A stretch of DNA of 64,000 nt from Dyadobacter frigoris. GTDB taxonomy: Bacteria; Bacteroidota; Bacteroidia; Cytophagales; Spirosomataceae. The stretch lies in the NCBI RefSeq assembly GCF_005280585.1, contig NZ_SZVO01000009.1:310001-374000 (forward strand), read 5' to 3'. Made by a program: the position numbers and the translations under genes. The first letter of the stretch is position 1, and each line of letters opens with the position of its first letter. The notes under the pieces were generated by a model that was not told where the DNA came from, did not search any database, and saw nothing but the letters and a program-made list of their open reading frames with translations. Of the stretch, positions 51,839 through 61,488 are shown piece by piece.

Positions 51839-54800
51839 ATGAAATATGCTTTACTTTATCAATGCGGCTTTGCCCGCATAATTCCAGGTCGCGTCTGTTC
51901 AAAAAAGAGATTGTTTCCTGGTGGCTCAAAACTCAAAATAGTAAGAATTATGAAGCTCACCGCTTTGCTTTTTCTGGTAGCTTTTATGCAGGTCAGCGCA
52001 GGCGTATACTCACAAACCGTTAGACTGAACGAAAATAATAGCGGTCTGGAAAAAGTATTTAACGAAATAAGAAAGCAAACAGGATATAATTTCCTGTATA
52101 ACAACAGATTGTTGAAAAATACATTGCCTGTAAATATTAGGGTCAATGGAGAAGAATTAAAAACGGTACTGGACCGGGTATTTGAAAACCAGCCGCTGAG
52201 CTACTCTATTATCGACAAAACCATTGTTGTAAAAAAGAGAAAACCAACCGCGGAAAATAATGCTCCTGTGAATCCGCAAAGCAGTTTGCCGGCCGCTGCG
52301 CTGGCAAAAAGTGACATTGGTCCTACGAGTCTTTTACCGGGTAAAGTGTCAGCATATCTTTTGACTGCGGCCGATGTTTCCGGAAAAGTGACCGACGAGA
52401 AAGGCGAGCCGCTTCCGGGTGTTAGTATTGTAATTAAAGGATTGCCACAAGGAACGACGACTTCTGCCGATGGCAGATTTTCTCTTTCTGTTCCAGGCAC
52501 AAGCTCGGTTTTGATATTTTCCTTTGTAGGATATTTACCAAAAGAAGTGCCTGTTGGAAATAAAAGCGTATTAGAGGTAACGCTTTTGGTTGATACAAAA
52601 GCTTTGGAAGAAGTGGTTGTGGTAGGTTATGGCCAGATGAAAAGGGCGGATCTTACCACGGCGCAAACTTCGGTTTCGGCAAAAGATATTGGAAGAACAG
52701 TGAATACAACCATTGAACAGGCTATTCAGGGAAGAGCCGCGGGGGTATATGTCACACAGAATTCCGGGCAGCCAGGCGGTGGTATTTCTGTCAATATCCG
52801 TGGTGTCAATTCGATCAGCGGAAGCAATGAGCCGCTTTATGTGGTTGATGGTGTCCAAATTCCCGGCCAGTCGGTTTCTTACGGATCGCAAAGTTCTTCA
52901 AATCCGCTGGCAGGACTAAATCCTGCCGACATTGAATCGATTGAAGTACTGCAAGGACCTTCCGCAACCGCTATTTATGGTTCGAGGGCTACCAACGGGG
53001 TATTGATTGTAACGACCAAACGAGGAAAATCGGGTGATACTAAAATTTCCTACGGCTATCAGTATAGTTTGCAAACCGCTCCCGAGCCGCTTACGGTTAT
53101 GAATTTGCAGCAGTATGCGCAAATGGTAGGCGAATATCATCAGCTTGCTGGAGGAAATACGCCAGCAGAATTTCTGGACCCTTCCTTGCTTGGAAATGGT
53201 ACGGACTGGCAAAAAGAGCTTTTTAAAAGTGCTCCGATGAACAAACATCAGCTGAGTCTGAGCGGAGGTAACGATAAAACAACGTATTATCTGTCAGGAG
53301 AATATCTCAAACAGGATGGCGTAGCGCTGGGCTCAGGATTTAACCGGTACGGCTTCCGTCTTAATCTGGATAATAAACCAAGAAAATGGGCGTCTCTCGG
53401 AGCGAATTTAAGCTTTAACCAGACCAACGATAATCTGACAACCAGCCAGGAAAATGTCATTGCCAGTGCTTTACAGTTAACACCGCAGGTGCCGGTCAAA
53501 AATCTGGACGGATCCTGGGGCGGTGGTGATCTGAATAACGGAGCCAACCAGTTTGCACCGGTCAACCCGATTGCAATCGCAAATCTGACCACCAATAAAC
53601 TACTCAGAAGACAGTTTTTGGGCGGATTAAACCTGGGTATCGAAATTGCAAAAGGACTGAATTTCAGATCTTCTTTTAATACCAATGTGGGCTATTCAAA
53701 TTCAACCTATTACATCCCGACGTACTCGATCGGTTGGGCCAAGAATGTTGCCGCATCTCTTACCAACGGAACAGGCGTTAATACCTATTGGAACTGGAAC
53801 CAGCTTTTGGAGTATGTAAAATCCTTTGGCAAACATAATATCAATGTGATGGTAAGCCATGAAGCGCAGGAATCTGCCTGGAAAAATGTGGGCGCCACAA
53901 GGACCGGATTTCTCACCAACGACATCCATGATTTGGCTGCGGGCGACGCGCTTACATCGAGCAACTCGGGCGGCTCTGGCAACTGGGCGATGGAATCGTA
54001 TCTGGGAAGGCTTAATTACAACTACGCGGATAAGTATATCGTGATGGGAACCGTGCGACGCGATGGTTCTGCCAATTTTGGTAAGGATAACAAGTGGGGC
54101 TTTTTTCCTTCTGTTTCAGCCGCATGGAGAGTTTCCCAGGAAGCATTTTTCCACGTACCGGCCATCAGTGAGCTTAAATTAAGATTTGAAACGGGAATTA
54201 CAGGAAATCAGGGAGGAAGCGGCGGAATCTATTCTCCCATGGGAACAGGAGCAACACCGACGTCAACCGGGTTTCTGCCAACAAAATACAGCAATCCAGG
54301 TCTTAAATGGGAAGAAACCAAAACCAATAATTTTGGTATAAATGTGGGGCTGCTTGATAACCGGATCCAGTTTGAGCTGGACTATTACATCAAAAATACA
54401 GACAACCTTTTGATGGAAAAACCGCTTCCCTGGTATATGGGAACAAACGGAACCGGCGCGGTAGCCTCGCCGACGGTCAATATCGGCGCGCTGCAAAACA
54501 AAGGTTTTGGCTTTACGATCAATACCACCAATATCAACAAAGGCGGTTTTAAATGGGAAACCAGTTTTAATGTTTCCAGTTTTAAAACAAAAATCAAATC
54601 GTTCTATTCTGAAAGCGCCTTCGTAGACCGCACTTCCTGGTGGATGCAGGATTGGACCCAGCGCTCGGAAGTGGGTAAAGCGCCCTGGCTTTTCAGAGGT
54701 TACAAGGAAGAAGGATTATTCCAGTCGGTTGCAGAGATTGATGCCAGTGCTGTACCTGTGGACAACAACGGAAACCGTTTGCCGACAAATGTGGATAATA

Positions 54801-55444
54801 TCTGGGTCGGTGATGTCAAGTTTAAAGATTTGAATGGCGATGGGAAAATAGATGAAAATGACCAGACCGCAATCGGTAATCCCTGGCCAAAAATGTTTGC
54901 CGGTCTGACCAATACCTTCTCTTACAAAGGTTTTGACCTGAGTCTTTTGTTTACGAGTACGTATGGGAATGATATCTACAATTATCTGGGCAAGCTTAAT
55001 ACCAATGCGAGCAACATCAATTTAAGCCGTAACCTGCTGGTTCATGCCATGGATTATGCAAAGCCGGTCACCAATGAATCCGGCGAAGTAGTGCTGGCAA
55101 ATCCGGGAACCGATGTAGCCAGGATTTCCAACGGTCCGAATGGCAATTTTACACGCCATACCGATAAATGGGTGGAAGACGGCTCTTTCATTCGGCTGAA
55201 AAACGTATCGCTGACCTACAATGTGCCAGCGTCGTTTTTGTCAAAACAAAAAATCGTAAGAGGAGCCAGGGTAAGTTTTGGTGCGCAAAATGTTTTGACA
55301 TTCACCAAATATACCGGCTTTGATCCGGAGGTCGGGGCCTATGTGTCCCGGGATGCGAGTCCTGGTAACCAGGCTATTGGTCTTGATTACGGCCGCTATC
55401 CGCTGACTCCGGTTTATACTTTTAGTTTGGGTTTAGACTTCTAA
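51839..55444 (+). CDS. SusC/RagA TonB-linked outer-membrane transporter with STN domain
   Basis: 1201 residues. Start at ATG 51839 gives a 37-residue basic lead before the signal peptide (M-K-L-T-A-L-L-F-L-V-A-F at 51950, an alternative start). STN domain about 60-135 (V-F-N-E-I-R-K-Q-T-G-Y-N-F-L-Y), carboxypeptidase-D-like domain about 178-250 (G-K-V-T-D-E-K-G-E-P-L-P-G-V), TonB box E-E-V-V-V-V-G-Y-G near 256, plug (R-G-V-N-S-I-S-G-S-N-E-P-L-Y, D-I-E-S-I-E-V-L-Q-G) and a 22-strand barrel ending F-S-L-G-L-D-F. It imports oligosaccharides with SusD; the STN domain implies signalling to FecR and the sigma factor. Confidence 0.95.
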   Translation: MKYALLYQCGFARIIPGRVCSKKRLFPGGSKLKIVRIMKLTALLFLVAFMQVSAGVYSQTVRLNENNSGLEKVFNEIRKQTGYNFLYNNRLLKNTLPVNIRVNGEELKTVLDRVFENQPLSYSIIDKTIVVKKRKPTAENNAPVNPQSSLPAAALAKSDIGPTSLLPGKVSAYLLTAADVSGKVTDEKGEPLPGVSIVIKGLPQGTTTSADGRFSLSVPGTSSVLIFSFVGYLPKEVPVGNKSVLEVTLLVDTKALEEVVVVGYGQMKRADLTTAQTSVSAKDIGRTVNTTIEQAIQGRAAGVYVTQNSGQPGGGISVNIRGVNSISGSNEPLYVVDGVQIPGQSVSYGSQSSSNPLAGLNPADIESIEVLQGPSATAIYGSRATNGVLIVTTKRGKSGDTKISYGYQYSLQTAPEPLTVMNLQQYAQMVGEYHQLAGGNTPAEFLDPSLLGNGTDWQKELFKSAPMNKHQLSLSGGNDKTTYYLSGEYLKQDGVALGSGFNRYGFRLNLDNKPRKWASLGANLSFNQTNDNLTTSQENVIASALQLTPQVPVKNLDGSWGGGDLNNGANQFAPVNPIAIANLTTNKLLRRQFLGGLNLGIEIAKGLNFRSSFNTNVGYSNSTYYIPTYSIGWAKNVAASLTNGTGVNTYWNWNQLLEYVKSFGKHNINVMVSHEAQESAWKNVGATRTGFLTNDIHDLAAGDALTSSNSGGSGNWAMESYLGRLNYNYADKYIVMGTVRRDGSANFGKDNKWGFFPSVSAAWRVSQEAFFHVPAISELKLRFETGITGNQGGSGGIYSPMGTGATPTSTGFLPTKYSNPGLKWEETKTNNFGINVGLLDNRIQFELDYYIKNTDNLLMEKPLPWYMGTNGTGAVASPTVNIGALQNKGFGFTINTTNINKGGFKWETSFNVSSFKTKIKSFYSESAFVDRTSWWMQDWTQRSEVGKAPWLFRGYKEEGLFQSVAEIDASAVPVDNNGNRLPTNVDNIWVGDVKFKDLNGDGKIDENDQTAIGNPWPKMFAGLTNTFSYKGFDLSLLFTSTYGNDIYNYLGKLNTNASNINLSRNLLVHAMDYAKPVTNESGEVVLANPGTDVARISNGPNGNFTRHTDKWVEDGSFIRLKNVSLTYNVPASFLSKQKIVRGARVSFGAQNVLTFTKYTGFDPEVGAYVSRDASPGNQAIGLDYGRYPLTPVYTFSLGLDF

Positions 55445-55457
55445 TTTTAAAAAAAAC

Positions 55458-57137
55458 ATGAAAGCTATTAAACATATATACTATTGGATTGCCGTTTTAA
55501 TCCCGGTTTTGATTTTGTCGGCCTGCTCAGAAGATTTTCTGGAAAGACCGCCTCAGGATTCGATTGTCGATGCGAGCTTCTATCAAACCGATGACCAGGT
55601 ACTGGCCGCCACGGCGCTTTTGTACAGCAAAGTCTGGTTTGACTACAATGACAAAGCCTCCTATAATTTGGGCGATTTTCGGGCCGGAACTGCATTTTCT
55701 GCCTACAATGACCGGGGAAATGTGCTTTTTAATACCACAGGGAACACACCTGAAAATGGTTCAGCCTGGCGATCTTTTTTCATTGTGGTAGGGCAGTCCA
55801 ATCTTGCCATTAACAATATCAATCAGTTTGCCGGAACTGCCGTTTCGCCGACCGTTAAAAAAATGGCCATCGCCGAAGCGCGGTTCATCCGGGCGCTGGC
55901 CTACCGTTTTTTGGTGATGAACTGGGGCGCGGTACCAGTCATCGAAGACAATCTGAAACTTTTGTCGGATACCACCGTAAGCAGAAATACGCCGGAAAGT
56001 GTCTGGAAATTTATAACCAGCGAGATGCGTTTGGCTGCGAACGATCTTCCTGAAACACCGATCCGCACAGGACGGGTTACGAAATGGTCGGCAGAAGGGA
56101 TGCTTGCAAGATTTTATCTGAGCCGCTCTGGCGTGGAATCAAACGGATCCGGACAAAGAAATCAGATGTTTCTTGACAGCGCCAGGTACTATGCCGAAAG
56201 AGTCATTACCAGGAGCGGTGCTTCTTTGGTGAAAAATTACTCTGACCTTTTTCTTTTCCCGTACGATAATAATACTGAATCGCTGTTTTCATTGCAGTGG
56301 GTGTATTCTCCTGGCGCTTACGGCACCCAGAATACATCGCCGGCTTACCTGGCTTACAGCTCTGACATAGCCAACGGAGACGGTTGGGGTGGTGATAAAA
56401 GTGCAACCTGGTGGATGATCAGTCAATATGATGGTATTAAAGCCACCGCTACCGGAATGCAGGGAAGAACGCTTGACCAAAGATTGAAAGCAACATTTAT
56501 GCTTCCTGGCGCATCGTATCCTGAAATCACACAGTCCATAACGGGTGGCGAGCAGAAACTGATATTTCCTTTCACAGGCACTGACAACAATTTTCTTTCG
56601 ATCAAAAAATACATTACCGGGAAGGCGAAGGATGTTGGCGGACTCTCCGCATCTCAAAACTATGGAAACGATACCTACATGATGCGTCTTGCGGAAATGT
56701 ATCTGATTTATGCTGAGGCGGTTTTGGGTAACAATGCTTCGACAACTGATGCGGTCGCACTTGCCCATTTTAACAAAATCCATATGCGCGCGGGTCTTGC
56801 GGCTTTCGAAGGACCTTTGACTATGGACGCGATTTTCAAGGAAAGAACTCTGGAGTTTGCCATGGAAGGGATGTCCTGGTATGATCTGGTTAGTCTGCAT
56901 TATTACAATCCGGCCAAAGCGTATGCCATTTTGAACGCACAGGACCGCGGACTTTTCTTTACCGTACCGGACCAGTTTCCTAATCCGACTTCGTGGACAT
57001 TTACCAAAACATCCTGGGCGACCAACGAGCGGACGATTAATGCCAACAGCGGTAATTTTCTTCTGCCGATTCCTTCGGCGGAGCTGAGCCAGGCGCCTAA
57101 TCTTCAAAAGCCGGCAGTTGATTATTACAAAAAATAA
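55458..57137 (+). CDS. SusD/RagB nutrient-uptake lipoprotein
   Basis: 559 residues; lipobox L-S-A-C near residue 20-23. SusD-like TPR-rich helical protein: E-D-F-L-E-R-P-P-Q-D-S, A-E-A-R-F-I-R-A-L-A-Y-R-F-L-V-M-N-W-G-A-V-P-V, and near the end E-R-T-L-E-F-A-M-E-G-M-S-W-Y-D-L-V. It caps the SusC barrel from outside as a pedal-bin lid and binds the glycan (established for the family). It starts 13 bp after SusC, so the pair is co-translated in step. Confidence 0.95.
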   Translation: MKAIKHIYYWIAVLIPVLILSACSEDFLERPPQDSIVDASFYQTDDQVLAATALLYSKVWFDYNDKASYNLGDFRAGTAFSAYNDRGNVLFNTTGNTPENGSAWRSFFIVVGQSNLAINNINQFAGTAVSPTVKKMAIAEARFIRALAYRFLVMNWGAVPVIEDNLKLLSDTTVSRNTPESVWKFITSEMRLAANDLPETPIRTGRVTKWSAEGMLARFYLSRSGVESNGSGQRNQMFLDSARYYAERVITRSGASLVKNYSDLFLFPYDNNTESLFSLQWVYSPGAYGTQNTSPAYLAYSSDIANGDGWGGDKSATWWMISQYDGIKATATGMQGRTLDQRLKATFMLPGASYPEITQSITGGEQKLIFPFTGTDNNFLSIKKYITGKAKDVGGLSASQNYGNDTYMMRLAEMYLIYAEAVLGNNASTTDAVALAHFNKIHMRAGLAAFEGPLTMDAIFKERTLEFAMEGMSWYDLVSLHYYNPAKAYAILNAQDRGLFFTVPDQFPNPTSWTFTKTSWATNERTINANSGNFLLPIPSAELSQAPNLQKPAVDYYKK

Positions 57138-57169
57138 ATCCTGTTTTTGTATCAAAAAAGCATTATTCA

Positions 57170-58330
57170 ATGAAGACTATATATCAATCCCTAATGCTGT
57201 TTGCACTGTTATCGGCGATGGCATTTATTACTATTTCCTGCTCAGAGGATGAGCTGCCCGGCGGCGGCGTTCCGAGTATCAAGTATGTGCGTGTTACCAA
57301 ACCTGAATCTTCCGACTCGCTTTTAGTGGGCGCTTTTCAGGGAACCTTGATCGCCATTGTGGGTGAAAATTTACAGGATGCAGAGCAGATCTGGTTTAAC
57401 GACCAGCGCGCTACGCTGACACCTACTTATGTGACCAGCAAAACAATTTTGGTCAGTATTCCAAGTGTCATTCCAAAAGATATTACCAATAAAATGAAGA
57501 TCGTTTTTTCTGGTGGATCGACTTTGGAGCATGATTTTAAAGTGCAGATCAGCGAGCCCGTTCTGTCCAGTATGGCCTGCGAATATGTGGCTGCGGGTGA
57601 GATCGCCACAATAAGCGGTGATTATTTTTATGAGCCTTTGACAGTGACATTTGCGGGCGGGGTAAAAGGAGAGCTGGTCTCTGTTGAAGACAAAACGATC
57701 AAAGTGCGCGTGCCGACTGGTGCAACGGCCGGGCAGCTAACGGTAACCACGAATTTCGGGGAGACAAAGTCAGATTTCTGGTTCCGTGATAACCGCAATA
57801 TTTTCCTGAGCAGCGATCCTTTCACAGGCTGGTGGAATGAAAAATATGTCGTTACCAAGCCAGGAACGGCTGATCCTGTGGCTATTAATGGAAATTATAT
57901 CCATGTGAAAGAAGTCATTGCCGGATGGGCATGGAAAGAAGTGGCCGGTGGTCCGCCGGATGCTATGGGCGCTATCAGTAAAAATGTTCCGGACGAAGCG
58001 ATCCTTAAACCTGCCGATTATAATCTGAAATTTGAGGTGAATACAGTGAAGCCTTACAATAATAATATGCTGAAAATCAACGTAGGGTTGAGCAGCGATT
58101 TTGTAACGGATGCCTACCAATGGGCGCCGCCTTATGATACAAAAGGAGAATGGAAAACCGTCGTTATTCCTTTTGAGCAGATCGCGGCAAGCTACGAAGC
58201 GGCCGGTGTGAAACTGGCAGTAAATCCTAACGGCTACTATACCCGGTTGTTATTTCATGGCGGAGGAGAGCTTGATGCGGACATTTCGCTTGACAATTTC
58301 CGTGTGGTTCCAAAAACAATTAAAAAATAA
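57170..58330 (+). CDS. Surface glycan-binding lipoprotein (SGBP-like, IPT/TIG)
   Basis: 386 residues; lipobox T-I-S-C near residue 21-24. Two IPT/TIG-type beta-sandwich units (I-A-I-V-G-E-N-L-Q-D-A-E-Q-I-W-F-N; A-T-I-S-G-D-Y-F-Y-E-P-L) followed by a C-terminal glycan-binding-like domain (W-A-W-K-E-V-A-G-G-P-P, L-D-A-D-I-S-L-D-N-F-R-V-V-P). Similar proteins in Bacteroidota loci sit beside SusD and bind the target polysaccharide at the cell surface; the specific glycan is not evident. It follows SusD by 32 bp. Confidence 0.88.
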   Translation: MKTIYQSLMLFALLSAMAFITISCSEDELPGGGVPSIKYVRVTKPESSDSLLVGAFQGTLIAIVGENLQDAEQIWFNDQRATLTPTYVTSKTILVSIPSVIPKDITNKMKIVFSGGSTLEHDFKVQISEPVLSSMACEYVAAGEIATISGDYFYEPLTVTFAGGVKGELVSVEDKTIKVRVPTGATAGQLTVTTNFGETKSDFWFRDNRNIFLSSDPFTGWWNEKYVVTKPGTADPVAINGNYIHVKEVIAGWAWKEVAGGPPDAMGAISKNVPDEAILKPADYNLKFEVNTVKPYNNNMLKINVGLSSDFVTDAYQWAPPYDTKGEWKTVVIPFEQIAASYEAAGVKLAVNPNGYYTRLLFHGGGELDADISLDNFRVVPKTIKK

Positions 58331-58348
58331 CCCTATCCCGAAATCAAC

Positions 58349-59632
58349 ATGAGAAAAATACATAATAAGAGGCTTTTTTCAATCCTGTGCATGATCCTGT
58401 TCGTGGGAATTTTGATAGCCTGCAAGGAAAACGAGGTTGCCACTACCGATGATGTACAGCTTTTAAGCTTTGGTCCGTCTGGTGTAAAACCCGGCGATCA
58501 GATCAGCTTTATCGGTACTAATCTTGATAAGGTAACGGCCATCGAACTAAAAAACGCAAGCGTGCCCAGTTCTGCTTTTGTCAAGCAATCTTCTGAATTA
58601 ATAATTTTGGTCGTGCCTAATGAAACATCGGAAGGTATAGTTACTTTGAAAACGGCGAATGGAGATATTGTCTCCAAAACAATTTTGAGCTTTGAAGTTG
58701 CCGTTAAAATAGAATCCGTGCCGCAGTCAGCGCGCCCGGGTGAAAATATTACCATTAAAGGCCAGTATTTAAACTGGGTAAAACAGGTGCGTTTTGCCAA
58801 AGACACGGCCATCATCAAATTCGTCAGCCAGAGCCTGAACGAACTTGTGGTAACAGTTCCCTTTGGCGCCCAAACCGGGCCGCTGATTTTTTCAACAAGC
58901 GGCACCGAGCCTTTGAGCATTGAAACAGAAAAGGATCTGATTATTGCTTTACCTTCTCTTAAATCAATAGCGCCGAATCCGGCTGAAAGAGAAAAAGAAC
59001 TGACCATAACGGGCAATGATCTGGATCTTGTGCAAGGTGTATTACTGAAAGGTTTGACATCGCCGGTTACTGAATTTGTATCGAAAACAGCCGCACAGCT
59101 TGTTTTGAAAATCCCGAAAACGGCGAACAAGGGAAAAATTACGCTGGTGGCTTATTCGGGTATTACGATTGAATCTGTTGATGCACTTAAATTCGTAGGT
59201 GATCTGCCTGATCTTGCACCCTTGAAATATGCAATTTATGAAGATGCCATACTGAACGGCTGGTCAAACTGGGGCTGGGGGAGCACAGCGGATTTTGCGA
59301 GTACGGCCAATGTTCGGGATGGTAATGACGCTGCAAAAATGACTTTCACCGGAGCATGGGGCGCATTAAAATTTGCAGGTGCAAGCGTGTCGACAGCCAG
59401 TTATTCTGAGATTACTTTTTCGATTTATGGTGTGGCTGGAACGGAAGGGAAGAAACTTAACGTAGTTGCTAATTCAGCAAGTCCCTATGTGATCGTCTTG
59501 AAAGAAGGGGTCTGGACGGAGTACAGGCTTACTAAATCCGATCTTGGTAATCCTGCAACAATTACAGAATTAATGTTTCAGGAAACGGGCTGGTCTGGCT
59601 CGGTTTACCTGGATCACATTGGCCTGAGATGA
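58349..59632 (+). CDS. IPT/TIG-domain surface lipoprotein
   Basis: 427 residues; lipobox L-I-A-C near residue 22-25. Three IPT/TIG repeats (V-K-P-G-D-Q-I-S-F-I-G-T-N-L-D; A-R-P-G-E-N-I-T-I-K-G-Q-Y-L; A-E-R-E-K-E-L-T-I-T-G-N-D-L) spaced about 80-90 residues apart, then a C-terminal carbohydrate-binding-like beta domain (W-S-N-W-G-W-G-S-T-A-D, S-V-Y-L-D-H-I-G-L). Its build parallels the preceding SGBP-like gene (19-bp gap), so it is probably a second glycan-binding surface protein with a different or cooperative binding site. Confidence 0.85.
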   Translation: MRKIHNKRLFSILCMILFVGILIACKENEVATTDDVQLLSFGPSGVKPGDQISFIGTNLDKVTAIELKNASVPSSAFVKQSSELIILVVPNETSEGIVTLKTANGDIVSKTILSFEVAVKIESVPQSARPGENITIKGQYLNWVKQVRFAKDTAIIKFVSQSLNELVVTVPFGAQTGPLIFSTSGTEPLSIETEKDLIIALPSLKSIAPNPAEREKELTITGNDLDLVQGVLLKGLTSPVTEFVSKTAAQLVLKIPKTANKGKITLVAYSGITIESVDALKFVGDLPDLAPLKYAIYEDAILNGWSNWGWGSTADFASTANVRDGNDAAKMTFTGAWGALKFAGASVSTASYSEITFSIYGVAGTEGKKLNVVANSASPYVIVLKEGVWTEYRLTKSDLGNPATITELMFQETGWSGSVYLDHIGLR

Positions 59633-59649
59633 TAAAGCTTACCCTCCCT

Positions 59650-59693
59650 ATAATGTAAACAAAGGGTACAGAGGTACCCTTTGTTTACATTAT
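59650..59693. terminator. Perfect 20-bp stem-loop between binding protein and glycosidase genes
   Basis: Arms 59650-59669 and 59674-59693 are exact reverse complements with a 4-nt AGAG loop. No T-run follows, so it may be a partial terminator, a transcript-stabilising 3' hairpin, or a processing site that sets different levels for upstream lipoproteins and downstream enzyme. Confidence 0.65.
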
Positions 59694-59748
59694 TCCTACG
59701 CCCTTACCAAACTATAATGCTGGCTGATCGCTGGCTTAAACCAATTAG

Positions 59749-61488
59749 ATGATGCCCTTTATAAAGAAATATTTTTCCAAAATCCTTCTCCCTTTATGGG
59801 TGATGATCATTATCTTTTCCTGCAAAAAAACAGAAGTAATTTCTTCCGGTCAGGGAACTACGGATCAGGAGATAAAGCCCGCTACGGATCCGGAAACTGC
59901 AAAAACCATGGGATTGTTTTTGGATACCTGGCTGCCCAAAACTTTCACGGTTCCGGGTTTTACAGAATCTGATATTCCTGCCTCCACGGCCGTTACTGTC
60001 ACTGTGGATGCCTCAGAGGTCGTCACAAAAATTCCGCTGACAAGTTTTGGGCACAATGCCAATACGTGGATGACGCCGATGGTAACCGAGCCGGTCTTTA
60101 TGAACCATATTACTAATCTGAAACCCAATATTATTCGCTTTCCAGCCGGCAGCGGTAGCGATGTTTATTTTTGGAATGCTAAACCCGGCGGACTACCCGC
60201 TGATGCGCCGACTATGCTTACCGATAAGGATAATGTGAAAAAGGAACCAGGTTATGGTTTTGGCAGAACCAATGACAACTGGCGCGCTTCCCTGGATAAT
60301 TATTATGATATGCTCAGCCAAAGTGGCAGCAGAGGCGTTTTGACCATGAATTATGGTTACGCCCGATACGGCACAAGCGCTGATCCGGTAGCAACGGCTG
60401 CGCATCTTGCAGCGGATTGGGTGAGGTACGACAAGGGACGGACGCAGTACTGGGAAATCGGGAATGAAAATTATGGGGACTGGGAGTGGGGATACCGGAT
60501 CGATGTATCGAAAAATAAAGACGGACAGCCTGAATATTTAACGGGTAAACTTTACGCTCAGCACTTTAAAGTGTTTGCCGATTCGATGCGAAAAGCTGCC
60601 GCAGAAGTGGGTGCCAAAATCAGTATCGGTGCGGTAATGTATGAATCACTGCCCGAATCCTGGCAGACCAATACGGTCAAAACCTGGAATGAAGGTATGC
60701 TTCCAGAGGCCAATAACAAGCCGGATTTTTACATTGTCCATAATTACTTTACGCCTTATGATGAGAATTCAACTGCTGCGGTTGTTTTGGGCGCGGCATT
60801 TTCCCAGCCTGCAAAAATGATGAATTATGTAACTCAGACCATCGCTGCAAATGGTGCTGTCATAAAACCAGTTGCGATGACCGAGTGGAATATGTGGGCA
60901 AAAAGCTCGAAACAGCAGGTTTCCAATGTCAGCGGTGTTTTTGCTGCGCTTGTTGTTGGAGAATCGCTCGTTAATAAATATGGTTTGGCGGCCCGTTGGG
61001 ACTTATTGAATTTCTGGGCGGAAGGCGATGATCACGGACTCTTTAGTGACGGGACTGAGCCAAATGTGGCAAAATGGACGCCAAGACCCTCATTTTATTA
61101 TCTGTATTTTCTTCAAAAAAACATGGGTGACCGGCTGGTGAAATCGACGGTTCAAACTGGAAATACAGCCATTAAATCCTACGCTTCCACGTTTTCGTCC
61201 GGTGAGGCTAACGTGGCGCTGGTCAATATTTCTGCTTCCGCCCAGACGGTGGAAGTGAAATTCGACAATCTTAAAAAAGGTGACCGGTTTTATTGGTACA
61301 CTCTGGAGGGAAGCACTGACAACGGTGAATTTTCCAGAAAGGTACTCATCAATGGTGTTGCGCCCGTTGGCATTGCCGGCGGTCCGGCCGATTATGCTAC
61401 CTTAAAAGCAAAATCGGCACTTTCAAAAAATGGAATAAAGGTGACCGTCCCGGCAAGAGGTATGGTCAGTGTTGTGGTTGGAAAGTAA
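59749..61488 (+). CDS. Clan GH-A glycoside hydrolase, arabinofuranosidase-like
   Basis: 579 residues; lipobox I-F-S-C near residue 22-25, so probably a surface or periplasmic lipoprotein. TIM-barrel enzyme with I-I-R-F-P-A-G-S-G-S-D near 125, acid/base Glu240 in W-E-I-G-N-E-N-Y-G-D-W and nucleophile Glu379 in A-M-T-E-W-N-M-W-A, then a C-terminal beta domain (about 480-579). The N-E-N and T-E-W-N pair resembles GH51/GH39-type alpha-L-arabinofuranosidases and xylosidases; the exact family and substrate need a CAZy search. Only enzyme of the locus in this window; separated from the binding proteins by the 59650 hairpin. Confidence 0.85.
   Translation: MMPFIKKYFSKILLPLWVMIIIFSCKKTEVISSGQGTTDQEIKPATDPETAKTMGLFLDTWLPKTFTVPGFTESDIPASTAVTVTVDASEVVTKIPLTSFGHNANTWMTPMVTEPVFMNHITNLKPNIIRFPAGSGSDVYFWNAKPGGLPADAPTMLTDKDNVKKEPGYGFGRTNDNWRASLDNYYDMLSQSGSRGVLTMNYGYARYGTSADPVATAAHLAADWVRYDKGRTQYWEIGNENYGDWEWGYRIDVSKNKDGQPEYLTGKLYAQHFKVFADSMRKAAAEVGAKISIGAVMYESLPESWQTNTVKTWNEGMLPEANNKPDFYIVHNYFTPYDENSTAAVVLGAAFSQPAKMMNYVTQTIAANGAVIKPVAMTEWNMWAKSSKQQVSNVSGVFAALVVGESLVNKYGLAARWDLLNFWAEGDDHGLFSDGTEPNVAKWTPRPSFYYLYFLQKNMGDRLVKSTVQTGNTAIKSYASTFSSGEANVALVNISASAQTVEVKFDNLKKGDRFYWYTLEGSTDNGEFSRKVLINGVAPVGIAGGPADYATLKAKSALSKNGIKVTVPARGMVSVVVGK

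Noticed and set aside
56289..57170. 293-codon open frame antisense to the SusD gene
   Set aside because: Fully inside a clear SusD gene; residue make-up (many Arg, His, Cys) is typical of an antisense shadow and no domain is seen.
58498..59130. 210-codon minus-strand frame opposite the IPT/TIG lipoprotein
   Set aside because: Shadow of the lipoprotein gene, which has lipobox and repeats.
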